Shown here: positions 1-10,205 of the stretch, piece after piece | Position numbering within the stretch: the first letter of the stretch is position 1 | Layout of the letters: every line of letters starts with the position of its first letter | DNA from: Blepharisma stoltei | Lineage: Eukaryota; Ciliophora; Heterotrichea; Heterotrichida; Blepharismidae | Assembly: GCA_914767885.1 (NCBI GenBank) | Contig: CAJZBQ010000043.1 | Span: 729,969-793,968, forward strand | Direction of reading: 5' to 3' | Length of the DNA: 64,000 bases | Program-made: the position numbers and the translations under genes | The notes under the pieces: model-generated | Database searches by the model: none | What the model was told of the DNA's origin: nothing | What the model saw: only the letters and a program-made list of their open reading frames with translations

Positions 1-1288
1 GTTGCAAGTCAGCTCCAAGTTGACAAAACTTTGCGAAAGATCTGCTTCTGTCAACTTAGTGTTGGCTTGCCACCTTTAGGTGGCTTAAGTTGCTGTGGAG
101 AAGCATGCATCAAGTACGCTAGAGCGATACAGATACTATATCTATAATAAAGCCAAATTCAAGCTTTAAAGTGTATAGTTTAATGAAGCTCATATGCTAT
201 CATGCGCAAAGTCAGCTCTTACCCATTGGTTCGTGCGCAAAAATCTTGCCCGTTATCCAAGGAGCTTAATCTTTTAATTTCTTAAAATTATATAAAAAAT
301 ATTTTGTTTACAAATATTTGAATGATAATTTGAAAAAATATTATTTAGAACGAAACTGTCAAATTTAAATAAATTAGCTCGAGATTAATTAATTATATAT
401 TTTACTTGTAAAAATATTTATATTATACTTTTTGTATCCTTGACGAGTTATCTTCTCAATTATACATAAATTACATTCTCTTTTTTATGGGAAATTAAAA
501 AAAGCCATCAACAATTATAAGCAGAAAGATTATGGCCTACTTTCTCTTTTCTCTATATATTATCGCTTATAAGAATTTTGAATTAGCCACATATGATGAT
601 AAGAACCGCAAATCAGATGCTAATATCTAATATTTTAAGGTAAATCACGATAAAAATCATCTATTAAGTTTCGTATCTTGGCAATCAAGCCTCCTTGGGT
701 CGCACAATTTGAATAAAATTTCTAATATAAATTGTATTGATGCTATAGTAAGAATTTGCAATTGCCATTTTTTGAAGGCATGGAGTAGATCTAGAATATC
801 AGTAAAACCAATTATATTATAAATCCAAATTATGAGGTAAGAAATCAGCTGAAAAACTATGATTCTCTCTTTTGTGCTTGAAGATAAAACTATAGACAAG
901 TTTAGTTATTAGGAATGCGTAATTTGTGATTAAACCGCCAAAGAGCATATTACAGGTAAGAAAATTATAAACGCAAATATTGATAATCTGTATCAGCATC
1001 TCTTTAAGGCTCCAAAAAATTAGCCAAATCTATAAATAGTTCTTCTTAATAGGCAAGCTACTAAGCATATTAATTTCTCGAGAAAGCTTGAGCCTTCCAC
1101 TTTTGGATAATAAGACAGTTTCAATCTTTATTTTATTTTTTCAATAAAAATAATTTATCGTTAATTCCTCAAAAAAATAAGACCCAAGTCCTTCTGATTT
1201 GATTTAAAAATGAAATTAATTTCGATTTCTCCTAAAACTTAAGATAATTATTTTAAATTCAGATATTTTTCTGATGAATTTATAATAA
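1..1288. other. Left edge, no supported gene
   Basis: AT-rich stretch before the ankyrin gene. Positions 1-290 are richer in GC and hold small inverted repeats, for example TGCGCAA near 204 and 233. On the minus strand two overlapping frames (about 1033-817 and 899-627, the second passing a TGA) encode hydrophobic residues and could be a small membrane protein. I found no 15-16 nt intron or TA-bounded insert that joins the two frames, so no gene is called. Confidence 0.4.
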
Positions 1289-2424
1289 ATGGGAAACACT
1301 CAAGCAAAACATAATCTTTGGGTCGCAATCAGCGCAAACGACCCAATAGCTGTACGAGATTTAGTCCAAAAATTTCCGTTCCTTTTAAATGATCCAATTT
1401 CAGACGATGGGAAATCAAATGCACTTACAAGAGCAGCATATCTTAATAGGCCTCATATTTTAGCAGAATTAGTATCCTTAGGAGTAGACCTAAACAACAC
1501 TACTTCTACCAAAATTTCAGCACTAATGTGGGCAGCTGCCAAAGGGCATTTAGATTGTATAGAAGTTTCCTATGTTTGGCGCTGTAAGGCCGATAAATTC
1601 TGATCGGAATTTATCGGTAGGTTGCACCAAATCAATGCCTTGGTCGGACCCAAAAAGCGATTTGGTCCGACGAACTTGGAAAGCTCCTGGGAAAATGTCT
1701 GCGCTTTTAGCGCTATATAGAGGAAACCTCTATATATTCTTTTACCTTAATTTATTCCTATCTTTAATGCATTTTTAAATAACAATTTTTTTTAGGTATT
1801 TTTTGGATTTAATGGAGATGCAGTTTTGCATATTTTTCTTTTGAAATTTTTACTAGGCAATATAAGAAAAAAAGTTATATAAAATTCCTACTAGAATTTG
1901 GAGCTGACCCAAATCAAGTCGACTCTCATGGGATGAATGCATTAGATTTTGCCGTTTTATATGGCTGGTACAACGCTGCACATTTTCTTTATAATAAAGG
2001 CTTAAGGTGTAATAAAAACGCTGAAGAATTCTTACAGATAAAAGAAGAACTCCAGACGCTATGGGTGGATTATCCAGGACTTTTGATGTCGCTAGATTGC
2101 AAAATCCCGCCTGAAATTGCTCCACCTTTTACAGTTCCTCCACCTAAGAAAGAGCCTGAATTCGTTGATCCTGTTGCAGATCCTAACGAAACCTGGAAAG
2201 ATTGGGCTAAACGAGTTATTGATTTTGAAGAGCCACCATTGGTAGAAAGGGATTCTTTGCCTTATGACCTGCAGCCTCAGAATACGAAAATAGGAAAGCT
2301 CAAAATACTATTAAGGATGGAAACAGATAAGAGGGAAGGCGATGAAGAAGGGATGTATCAAGGCTCAGAAAGCAGGCTTTCCCATGCGGATTACGAAGAA
2401 AAAAAAGGAATGGAAATGGTATAA
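1289..2424 (+). CDS. Ankyrin-repeat protein, possibly myristoylated
   Basis: The restored protein has 271 residues once the 320 bp insert at 1560-1879 is removed. The N-terminus MGNTQA fits an N-myristoylation pattern (Gly2, Ala6). Residues about 35-125 read as ankyrin repeats: GKSNALTRAAYLN then a helix pair, TKISALMWAAAKGHLDCI, and after the insert KFLLEFGADPNQVDSHG and MNALDFAVLYGW. The insert splits one ankyrin repeat exactly between DCI and KFLLEFGADPN, which is strong support for the join. The C-terminal half is Pro- and Glu-rich and probably disordered. Ankyrin repeats bind other proteins; the partner is unknown. Confidence 0.85.
1560..1879. other. IES in ankyrin gene (320 bp)
   Basis: The insert is flanked by TATA on both sides (1558-1561 and 1878-1881). 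Removing 320 bp joins GAT TGT ATA to AAA TTC CTA and restores an ankyrin repeat. Its middle is unusually GC-rich for this genome and folds into hairpins: GATAAATTC...GAATTTATC near 1591-1614, a TCGGACC/GGTCCGA pair near 1643-1672, and AGCGC repeats. There are no long terminal inverted repeats and no ORF of note. Confidence 0.85.
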
Positions 2425-2699
2425 ATAATTGTTTAAGATTAAATACGATATGGAGTTTTAGAGTTCTTACTGAAGTTACAGCTTTTGCAGAGCCTCAGGT
2501 TTAGTTCTAAACTGAGGATTCCTAGTCGTGACAGATCTGCTATCAGCGTTCAGATTCTGTAGAGAGTCTTTTATTTTTTATTTTGATTGCGTATTTTATT
2601 AAGTCTTAGCACTACCAATTTATTAAGAGACCCTATATCTTTCAAATGATGTTTATCACAATTTTATTATCTTCTTCTGAAGCTTTTTATTTTATTAGG
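2425..2699. other. Spacer 3' of ankyrin gene
   Basis: Nothing coding is recognised with certainty. Positions 2490-2515 hold an inverted repeat (CCTCAGGTTTAG...CTAAACTGAGG) that could fold as a hairpin. The 5' part of the small gene that follows may lie here, but I could not find its start. Confidence 0.3.
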
Positions 2700-2994
2700 C
2701 TTCATAAGTGCGCTTCCAAAAGATTATAAACTGATATTCGACGCTGCAATTCGGAGGTGTAAGGTAAGAGACTTTATCAATTATTTTTTACTAATTATTG
2801 ATTTTTAGGCTGGTAAACTGGGTAGAAGGGAAATTTTTCTGAAGCGACTTCTGAATGATATTGACAAATGAGGAGACTTCTTTGCTGATAAAATAATTCC
2901 ACTATGAATTTGATTAGCTAGCATTTCTTTATTCCTATTTCAGTTAATTTCGTTAATTGTAGTAATTTTATGAAAAAGACTTATATACAGTTAA
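2700..2994 (+). CDS. Small membrane protein, 5' end unresolved
   Basis: The frame reads ALPKDYKLIFDAAIRRCK, then a GT...AG interval of 45 nt (2764-2808), then AGKLGRREIFLKRLLNDID and a strongly hydrophobic C-terminus (about residues 50-75) ending at TAA 2992-2994. Three or more TGA codons in this part all decode plausibly as Trp (DKWGDFF, PLWIWLA, ILWKRL), which supports it being real. A 45-nt intron would be unusual, since the other introns here are 15-16 nt; it could hide a second feature. No start ATG was found in frame. Family unknown; probably a tail-anchored or polytopic membrane protein. Confidence 0.4.
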
Positions 2995-3091
2995 TACATA
3001 ATATAAATTTTTAAATCGAAAAATCCATATAAATGGGAAACTTAACCTATTAAATTAATAAATATATTGAAAATAATTTTAAGCTAGATTT

Positions 3092-3916
3092 TTATTTTCT
3101 ATTAAGTCTCCATTCTTCCCATGATCCTGTGTAAATTCTAACATTATGGTTCCCAATATAATGCTGCAATGCAAGACCTAAAGATGCATAAACTCCTCTC
3201 AAGCAAGTAGTAACGACCGCGCCTTCAGTCCTAATCCCATTTTCGTCTAGAAGTTTCTTGACTTCTTCTTTGGACTTTACAGTCTTGTCAGGGTTGAAAA
3301 GATTTACTGTGGCTGCAAAATTGACAGCAGTCGGCACAGCTCCAAGTTGGAAAATTTCTAAAGGTCTTGGGTCCCAAAAGGCAATGCTATTGTCCCCTAT
3401 TGACCTTTGGCTAACGTAAGTTTCCATCTCATCAATAAAGACTCTCCATTCTCTGTGCTCATTAAGCTGATACTTATCCTCATCGGCTGGGTCATGGCAA
3501 ACTTCATCATATTCTTCAGAATCAGTAGGCTTGCCTTCAGCTGTCCATTTAGGAAGACCTCCATCTAATATGTATACGTGAGGGTACCCGTAGTATTTAA
3601 GCATTAACCAACCTCTGCCAGCGGTTCCAATGCCAGTTTGGTCATATATAATGACGTTTTTGCCGTCGTTTGGAAGGCCCATTTTGATCATTCCATCTCT
3701 GAATTGGGTCAGAGTTGGCCAGGGAGTTGTTTGCCCGATGGCGGCTGTGTTAGCAATTTCAACGATGCAGAGATATTTAGCACCCTTGATTCTAAGCTGG
3801 TGATGCTTAGGCCTGGAATCTTCATTTCGTATCAATGTGGAGTCAACGAAGTATGCAGATCCGCTATTAAGCATCTCTAAGGCAGCATCAGAGGTAATAA
3901 ATATCTGGTCTTCCAT
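3092..3916 (-). CDS. 3-mercaptopyruvate/thiosulfate sulfurtransferase
   Basis: The protein has 274 residues with two rhodanese domains, the usual length of this family. The N-terminal inactive domain includes KNVIIYDQTGIGTAGRGWLM and YGYPHVYILDGG; the C-terminal domain carries the active-site cysteine in TTCLRGVYAS (about residue 237) followed by IYTGSWEEW. The family moves sulfur from mercaptopyruvate or thiosulfate to acceptors such as thiols or cyanide. The loop CLRGV differs from both the CGSGV (mercaptopyruvate) and CRKGV (thiosulfate) textbook forms, so the substrate is not settled. No clear targeting peptide, so it is probably cytosolic. Confidence 0.92.
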   Translation of the reverse strand: MEDQIFITSDAALEMLNSGSAYFVDSTLIRNEDSRPKHHQLRIKGAKYLCIVEIANTAAIGQTTPWPTLTQFRDGMIKMGLPNDGKNVIIYDQTGIGTAGRGWLMLKYYGYPHVYILDGGLPKWTAEGKPTDSEEYDEVCHDPADEDKYQLNEHREWRVFIDEMETYVSQRSIGDNSIAFWDPRPLEIFQLGAVPTAVNFAATVNLFNPDKTVKSKEEVKKLLDENGIRTEGAVVTTCLRGVYASLGLALQHYIGNHNVRIYTGSWEEWRLNRK

Positions 3917-4255
3917 TAATTTTATTTATAATTTTAATGTTAATTTTAGGAGTTTTATTAAAAGTCTTATGGCTAGATATTTGTCTAGCCATATTTCGAG
4001 AGATGTGATTGATAAGTGGTGTTTTGGAATTTTAGGGGCTTTTTATGGCTAAATTGAAGGAAAATAAGCTGTTTTAACTTAGTTTTGGGTTTTATGAATA
4101 GTATATGGTCATTTATTTTTAAAAAAATCATATATGATTTTCCTGCTTGAGCCTTATATTTGCTTTTATTTGTTTAGTTTTGAGCCTTGAAAACTATATT
4201 TGACTAGAATCTTTAATTGGTTTGGCTTTTATTATCTAAATAAGTTTTTATTACT

Positions 4256-4801
4256 ATGGAAAATCAACTAAATTCAGGCAAGCTCCCATTTTCACTGAAT
4301 CAAAAAGTTGTGGCTTGCCAAGAAATTAACCTTGATAATGATTTGAGAAGCTCGAAAGAAATTATTGAAAATCTAAGAAACGAAAATTTTCAGCTAAAGA
4401 AAGAAAACAATTTTTTAAAAAATCTAGTAAATCAGCATCAGGTAGAATTAAATTAGAATTCTTTAGATCTAGATGGCTACAATAGCCAGAAAAGCCTTTA
4501 TATAGCAGGTGAAGAGCCTGCTGAAAAGCTCAAAAAAATTAACGAAAAATTACATAAAATTCAACTATTTGATGAAGAAAACAGAAAGTTGTGTAAAAAT
4601 CAAGAAACAAATACTGAATTAAATATTAATGAAATTTTAAAGCAAAAAGAAAGCTTAGAAAGGAAATATACTGAAGAATTAGAAAGGTATAAAGAAGAAA
4701 TTTTTATTTTAAAGTGGCAGCTCCAAAACAGTCAAAGTTTCAATATTTTTGGAAAATCAATTGGCTCTGATGTATTAGGCCCAGAGTCTTCTGAAGGTTA
4801 A
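4256..4801 (+). CDS. Coiled-coil protein with one 15-nt intron
   Basis: ATG at 4256; a 15-nt intron (4442-4456, GTAGAATTAAATTAG) removes what would otherwise be an in-frame TAG. The product has 176 residues. Residues 28-62 (NLRNENFQLKKENNFLKNL) and about 95-155 are predicted coiled coil, rich in Glu, Lys and Leu. The pattern resembles the short motif of centrosomal coiled-coil proteins, but that is only a resemblance. No catalytic motif. Function unknown; cytoskeletal scaffold is a guess. Confidence 0.75.
4442..4456 (+). other. 15-nt spliceosomal intron
   Basis: GT...AG, 15 nt, length a multiple of three but with an in-frame TAG. Removing it joins NQHQ to NSLDLDG. It is one of several 15-16 nt introns in this window; others at 5653-5667, 20032-20046, 20222-20236, 21964-21978 (minus), 47886-47900, 54893-54907, 55322-55337 and 55656-55670. 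Confidence 0.85.
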
Positions 4802-4996
4802 ATAATTAATATAACAAAAAGTCCATGAATTTTAAAATTTTCTTTTTTAAAGCGGTAATATCTTTTCTAAATTCTTATTACCAATTAAGACCTTTATCTT
4901 CAATAATCTTAAATCTTAAGCTGATTCTAATTTTTTTAATCAATAAAAATTCCATAAATCATTATCTATAATAAATTCAAATCGTTAGACATTAAA

Positions 4997-6186
4997 ATGA
5001 AACAATCCTATTATAGCCAAGGACGCATTATAAATCGTCCTGGGGTATATTTAAGACCCCCAACAATTGGATATGTTTGACACCAGAAGTTGCCAAACCA
5101 CTTCCACAAGTTGAAAAACACACCTCTAAAAGAATTTGTCAACTCCGCAATTTGAGCTCCAAATGATAGCCCAGGACGATCTATAATGCGTCTTGGGGTA
5201 TATGCAGCAGTAAACCAAGTTCGGTGCTCAACTCCTTCTCGGAACCCTCTTCTCCAAGACGAATCTTATGAAACCAAATCACGGCTATCCAAAGCCCAAG
5301 TTCCTTCTTATTTAGCCGAATCAAGATGACTCGACGAAAGGCCAAAAGGAATCGCCAAAGGAGCCTATTCCTATCAGTCCCAAGGATCATTTAAAATTGG
5401 CACTGATAACAATTTACCATTTAAACCTACTAAAAAGGTGTTCTCTTGCAGAAATACGCTTAGCAGGCCAGAAGTCCCAGTTGCGATAAAAGCGCGGCCT
5501 CAAACTCCATCTAGAAATCCTTTATTTTTGGGTGATGAAGAAGCTCCTCCACAGAGCTCAAGGAAAAAACTGATAAACCCTGATCCTCCATGTCTATATG
5601 ATGATGTTGCAAATAATTCAGAAAATAGCCAAAGAACTCGTAGGACGAGCTAGTAAAAAATATTTAGTGACCGACGAAATTCAAGTAAATAGGCTGGCTT
5701 GGAAAGGACAATTTGGATTTATAATAGAGGAAAATAGTAATTTAAAGAAAATTGTATAGTGTTTTTGAACAAAATAATAAATATGATCCATTTGGAAGCC
5801 ACAAAAAGCATAACCCTAAACCAAGAGAATCATTAAAAAAGGTATTAGCTTATGATTATGCTCTGCCTTATAGGGAAGATAAAATTACAACTAAGCCTTG
5901 GAATGAAGTTGCTTATTAGGTAGATTATAAATTAAATCCTTTTAAATTGAAATTTAATTATACTGCCATAATTACTGATAAGGATATTGATTAATTAGTG
6001 ATTGGAAATATACTATATTAAATAAAGCTTATATTTTACATTAGCTCCAAATCAATATACAGTATTTTTCTATGGACAAATACTTTAATTATTTGGCTGA
6101 AACAAGCTGGTGCTGATAAAAAATGAATTAGGCAAACTTCTTATTATAAATGCCAATACTTCCCGAGCAGTAAGCTTTATTTATAA
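4997..6186 (+). CDS. Unknown protein, three IESs and one intron
   Basis: Reassembled from ATG 4997: four codons, an IES (5009-5200), a long exon, a 15-nt intron (5653-5667), a 65 bp IES (5690-5754), and a third insert of uncertain ends (about 5914-6036 or -6057) before the last exon ending TAA 6184-6186. TGA appears as Trp (ESRWLDERP and KKWIRQ). The product is about 257-264 residues, low in hydrophobic content, rich in Ser, Pro, Arg and Lys, with a repeated STPSRNPL / TPSRNPLF motif (about residues 15 and 119). I do not recognise the family. The number of inserts per kilobase is high. Confidence 0.65.
5009..5200. other. IES with ~40 bp terminal inverted repeats (192 bp)
   Basis: TA at 5009-5010 and 5201-5202. 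Excision joins ATG AAA CAA TCC TA to T GCA GCA GTA and opens a 260-residue frame. Both ends carry an imperfect inverted repeat of about 40 bp with the shared core ACGCATTATARATCGTCC. The interior also has CAACTTC/GAAGTTG type pairs. Confidence 0.85.
5690..5754. other. Short IES (65 bp)
   Basis: TA at 5690-5691 and 5755-5756. Excision replaces an in-frame TAG and joins NSSK to YSVFEQNNKYDPFG. No terminal inverted repeat is visible. The length is close to the 63 and 73 bp inserts elsewhere in the window. Confidence 0.75.
5914..6057. other. Probable IES, ends uncertain
   Basis: The frame stops at TAG after PWNEVAY and reopens downstream as SIFLWTNTLIIWLKQAGADKKW. TA pairs at 5914-5915 with 6037-6038 (123 bp) or 6058-6059 (144 bp) both restore the frame. 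I cannot choose between them. Confidence 0.5.
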
Positions 6187-6261
6187 TTTTTCTTTTTCTA
6201 AACTTAGCAGACCAATTAAAAATTATTACCTTTTTCTATAAGAAAAATAATATATAGTTTA

Positions 6262-7507
6262 ATGGATATGGAAAATTCAGCAATACTAAATGATAAATAC
6301 TCATCAGAAATTCCAAAAAAAAGCATAAAAGAACTTGAAGCAATAAGAAATGCAAATGAACAAAACGAAAATTATATAGAGGCTTGAAAAACACATAAAG
6401 CTATATTAGAGCGAATAAAAGAAGAAAATAGAAAGCATGAGGAAACGTTAATAGAGCAACAAGAAATAAATCATTATGAAATGATAGTTGATTTTAAATC
6501 AGAATACGCTTTATTTAGAGATCGTTGAAATGAATTAATTTCAGAGAATTATAAAAAATTCAAAGACGCAAGAGATAAAGCCAAATCAGATTTCGAAAAA
6601 GAGCTCCAATCAGCCAAAGAGCAACTAGAAAAATCTATACAAATTATGCCCATTTTTTCTGCGGAATTAACAACTTTAAAAAATATTCAAAATGAAATGG
6701 CCAGAAATAAAGAATATGAAATGGCAGATATCATAAAACTGTATTTAATTGAGTTTGAAAATGAAGAGAAAAGAAACTGAAAAATGATCAGGGAAGAAGA
6801 AATTAAAATTAAATTAGATGAGATGAAAGCTAAACATAAAATTGGCATGAAAAATATCGATTTTTTAGAAAAGACTGAAATGGAAAAATTAAAGAGTCAA
6901 AGATATAAAGAAAGGATAGATTTAATAAATAAATACCATTAAAATTAGCATTACTTAGAGTATTTAGCGTGCTTCTTTGATTCTGCAGGGTGATTTAGTA
7001 ATTTCACAATGGCTCACCCCAGTAGACACAAATTTGTGGCATCACAGGGCATTTCCGTCATCACCATTTTTATCGGTTTGTCGGACTATCCTAAGCAAGT
7101 GACAGCCAGTTAGCTGCCAGATCTCACAGGCTGCGTTGCCTTGCTCAAAACTTGACTCCTGCGCGTTGTGCCGCCTGTGGGTCTCCTTCCTCGGGAGTGT
7201 CAAGCAGTAAAACCCAGTGCGCGCCAAACATCCAAGGATCAGGCCAGGAGGCTGTGAGCCCCTCCAGTTGCTTACCTTATATAGCTGGATAAGGTCTCAC
7301 TGGGAAAACTGAACCCTATAAACCTCGGAGAGGAATTATCTTGACGACTCCATTTTATTATTTAAAAGTAAATATCAAAAAGCCAAAGGAATTTATGAAA
7401 ATGCACACAGATTAATAGCTTTAGAAAGCTTTAACAAAAATCAATGCACTCTTGCTCTTGGTTATATAGCAGCAATATTTTTAATTATTTTTATCTTGAA
7501 TCTTTAA
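6262..7507 (+). CDS. Coiled-coil tail-anchored protein
   Basis: ATG 6262, stop TAA 7505-7507, with a 439 bp IES (6934-7372) removed; product 268 residues. Three TGA codons read as Trp (IEAWKTH, RDRWNE, RNWKMI). Residues 15-230 are almost entirely helical and charged, with long coiled coil. After the IES join (DLINKY / QKAKGIYENAHRL) the chain ends in one hydrophobic segment, CTLALGYIAAIFLIIFIL, at the extreme C-terminus, typical of a tail anchor. That looks like SNARE or membrane-tether topology, but no family motif is recognised. It converges with the minus-strand gene that ends at 7530. Confidence 0.75.
6934..7372. other. IES with GC-rich structured core (439 bp)
   Basis: TA at 6934-6935 and 7373-7374. 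Without excision the protein stops 2 codons later at TAA; with it the tail anchor is added in frame. Positions 7000-7340 are far richer in GC than the surroundings and contain several hairpin-forming pairs (for example CCTTATATAGCTGGATAAGG near 7274). No ORF of interest. Confidence 0.75.
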
Positions 7508-7529
7508 TGATGTTAGCAAATTTTTTTAT

Positions 7530-8495
7530 TTACATTAAATCTGACAGTTTAATTCTTCTAAATTTATTCAGCTGCATAGATAAAGTGCCTATTTGCTTTT
7601 TCGCTTCAACCTCTATAAATTTTTTCATATCCATTTTCGGCTTGTGGCTAGGCTTTACAACGCCTTCGTGATAGTCTTTCATCTTATCAATTTTAGCATA
7701 TTCTCGTTTACGGTTCCTTCTGTTAGGCGTCATATCCCTGAATAAAAACCGGTCTGGGGTTAATTTAGGGGTTAGTCCTTGATACCCTATAGAGCTTCTT
7801 TTACTTATGTGTGTAGAATCGCAAGTTTCGTGCCAAGAGTTCTCATGCCTAATCGATATAGATTTAGCTTCAAAACTAGATTTTGGGTCAATTCCTAATG
7901 GAGAAATTGATCGTATCGGACTTGTTGTCGATCTTTTTTTTATATGCTTTATTGTGATAACCGGATTTTGTATCGGTGGAGGCTCTCCGACTAAATGCAC
8001 TACTATTCCTCCTTCTTTAAGGAGCATAGGCGGAGACAATTTTCTCTTTTTTCTTCAGTCATGTGAAAAATATGTAGATCTTGAGCCTTGTTTATAATGC
8101 TCTCCACTCCCAGCTTGTGTTTCTCCATCTTTCATTTCAGCGTTTGGCTTTTTTAATAGTTTATGAACATTTGTCAAGTCAACGTCAATTGCATTGTCTA
8201 TCCCATTCTGGATCCCAATATCTCTGTATTCAATTTCTCTCATTTTAGGCTTAGAATTTGTAGGGTCAGGGGTTAATGATTTCTTATTTTTTTGCTTTCG
8301 CTTGGCTAATTCTTTAAGGTACTCAATTTCGGCATTTTGGTAACGGAGCAACCCTTTGATTTCTTCTTCTCTGTCAGATTTTTCCCTAAGCTTCCTTTCG
8401 CTGAGTAGCCGGAGCTTGGTTTCACGGATTAAACTGGCTTGCTGCTTTTTATAGTCAAGATTACTGAAGCTTACTAATGGAGAGGGCCCAAACAT
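7530..8495 (-). CDS. Basic coiled-coil protein, unknown
   Basis: A continuous frame of 321 residues when TGA at 8052-8054 is read as Trp (FSHDWRKKRK). The N-terminal 100 residues are charged helix (ETKLRLLSERKLREKSDREE). The middle is a Ser/Pro-rich low-complexity tract (SPIRSISPLGIDPKSS, GLTPKLTPDRFLFRDMTPN) with several SP/TP sites, and the C-terminus is basic helix (KFIEVEAKKQIG). No known domain. Divergent from the actin gene, convergent with the tail-anchored gene 22 bp away. Confidence 0.75.
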
Positions 8496-8826
8496 GAAGC
8501 TAGAGCAATTTAATTAATTTTGTTAAAAATATAGCAAAAATTCATAATTTTATATTATAAATAAATACAACATCATTTATATATCTCTTATTATGACTTA
8601 ACTATAATTATACATAGTTTATTGCACATCCCCAACGCCACAGAGATTAGGCATTTGCCCATCTCTTATTCGTCCTGTGGGCGACATCACGAGCCATTTG
8701 ATTGAGTTCTTAAGCTTTCCAATGAAGCCATTACCTATTAGGGCTCTAATTATTATAGTTTTGCGTAAAATTTTGCTAAATAAATCCTTTCCATTTTTCA
8801 ATTTCTCATTCAGTTATAATTTTACC
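8496..8826. other. Divergent promoter region
   Basis: 331 bp between the minus-strand coiled-coil gene and the actin-like gene. The half nearest the former is AT-rich; 8620-8760 is GC-richer with a CACAG...CTGTG pair. The frame upstream of the actin ATG stays open by chance to 8677, but this stretch does not resemble actin. Confidence 0.4.
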
Positions 8827-9960
8827 ATGGACAGCAACTCTCCTAAGCCAGTAGTTATCGACAACGGGACTGGCTTTATCAAAGCAGGACTTGCAGACGA
8901 AGACTGCCCTCGTGTTATTCAGCCCACTTTAATCGGTGTTCCCAAATATCCAGGAATTATGGTCGGAATGGACCAAAAAGATCATTACATCGGAACTGAA
9001 GCAGTCGAAAAAGTCGAGTTCCTCAATATGTCAGATCCTATCAAAAACGGCTACATAGAGAACTGGGACGACATGGCAAAAATCTGGAGCCAAATCTTCC
9101 AAGAACTTAATGTATCCTCCAAGGAAAATCCCTTATTTTTCGCAGACACTCCTCTCACACCTCGTTCTTCACGTGAAAAAATGGCTGAAGTCATGTTCGA
9201 GACCTTTGAATGCCCTTCTCTTTATATGTACACCACATCTGTGCTTTCCTTATTTGCCTCAGGCCGCACTACAGGATTAGTTGTAGACTCAGGAGAAGGA
9301 AGAACCCATGCTGTCCCTGTTTATGAAGGTTTCGCTTTGCCTCATGGAATATTAAGGCTTAATGTGGCAGGGAGAGATCTTACAGATTATTTGCTCAAGC
9401 ATTATATTGAGTATAACCAGACCCACGATTTCACATCTTTGACATACCAAAAACTTGTAGTGGATATAAAAGAAAAGCACTGCATGGTCGCATATGATTT
9501 TGACACTCTTTTGAAAAATGCAGCTGAAAATGGAGGGGAAAGGGAAGAATACCATTTGCCTGATAACTCAGTGATGATTATTGGGAGGGAAAAGTTCATT
9601 ATACCAGAAGCTATGTTCCAGCCTGGAATGATAGGAAAAGACTCAGCAGGGATTGCAGATACTGTTTTTAAGGCAGTTTCTAATTGTGACGCGAATATTA
9701 GGAAAGAGCTATATGAAAACATTTTATTAGCAGGAGGAAATTGTATGCTGAAGAGGCTTAAGGAGAGGTTGCAGAAGGACGTAAAAGCGCTTGCACCAAG
9801 CACAATTAATATTGAGGTAGCTGCGCCACCTGAGAGAGGGTATTCAGCTTGGCTTGGAGGGTCGATTTTATCACATTTGCCATCGTTTAAGCCGATGTTT
9901 ATTACAAAAGCGGAGTATTTGGATCAAGGCGCGCTGGTAGTTTATAGAAAATGCTTTTAA
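8827..9960 (+). CDS. Divergent actin / actin-like protein
   Basis: 377 residues from ATG 8827, the normal length of actin, ending RKCF as in true actins. Recognisable elements: the phosphate-1 loop IDNGTGFIKAG (about residues 11-21), phosphate-2 VVDSGEGRTHAVPVYEG, AGRDLTDYL, LPDNSVMIIGREKF, APPERGYSAWLGGSIL. Substitutions from the usual consensus are many (DSGDGVTH to DSGEGRTH; KYSVWIGG to GYSAWLGG; the DNase loop region is altered), so it is likely a fast-evolving ciliate actin or actin-like protein, not the main cytoplasmic actin. ATP-binding filament subunit by family. No TGA codon in this gene. Confidence 0.9.
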   Translation: MDSNSPKPVVIDNGTGFIKAGLADEDCPRVIQPTLIGVPKYPGIMVGMDQKDHYIGTEAVEKVEFLNMSDPIKNGYIENWDDMAKIWSQIFQELNVSSKENPLFFADTPLTPRSSREKMAEVMFETFECPSLYMYTTSVLSLFASGRTTGLVVDSGEGRTHAVPVYEGFALPHGILRLNVAGRDLTDYLLKHYIEYNQTHDFTSLTYQKLVVDIKEKHCMVAYDFDTLLKNAAENGGEREEYHLPDNSVMIIGREKFIIPEAMFQPGMIGKDSAGIADTVFKAVSNCDANIRKELYENILLAGGNCMLKRLKERLQKDVKALAPSTINIEVAAPPERGYSAWLGGSILSHLPSFKPMFITKAEYLDQGALVVYRKCF

Positions 9961-9998
9961 TATAAAATTAAATAAGACTTTTTTAAGAAAAAATTTAT

Positions 9999-10004
9999 TA
10001 AAAA
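9999..10004 (-). terminator. Pol III T-run after tRNA-Val
   Basis: On the minus strand the tRNA 3' end is followed by AC and then five to six T, the usual Pol III stop signal. Confidence 0.6.
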
Positions 10005-10005
10005 G

Positions 10006-10078
10006 TACAAGTGGTGGGGATTGAACCCACGACCTTCTGCGTGTGAGGCAGATGTGATAACCACTACACTACACTTGC
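10006..10078 (-). tRNA. tRNA-Val (CAC)
   Basis: The minus strand folds as a cloverleaf: acceptor GCAAGTG pairs with CACTTGT (one G-U), D arm with TAGTGTAGTGGTTATC (A box), anticodon loop CTCACAC giving anticodon CAC, and T arm with GGTTCAATCCC (B box). Discriminator A at 10006. CCA is not encoded. No intron. The run of T residues just downstream on the minus strand (about 10004-10000) is a Pol III terminator. Confidence 0.95.
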
Positions 10079-10205
10079 GCTTATATCTTCAAAATTTTTC
10101 CTCAATAAATACGGTATTTTATCAAAATAATTTAATTGATATTAAGATTTACTACTCTCTTTGCTATTTTTTTCATATATTCGCATTAATTTTGATGTAA
10201 AATTG

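Noticed and set aside
657-999. Two overlapping minus-strand hydrophobic ORFs
   Set aside because: The starts are not ATG in one case, and no intron or TA-bounded insert joins the frames.
8677-8826. 50-residue N-terminal extension of the actin-like protein
   Set aside because: Does not resemble actin; the ATG at 8827 gives the usual length and N-terminus.
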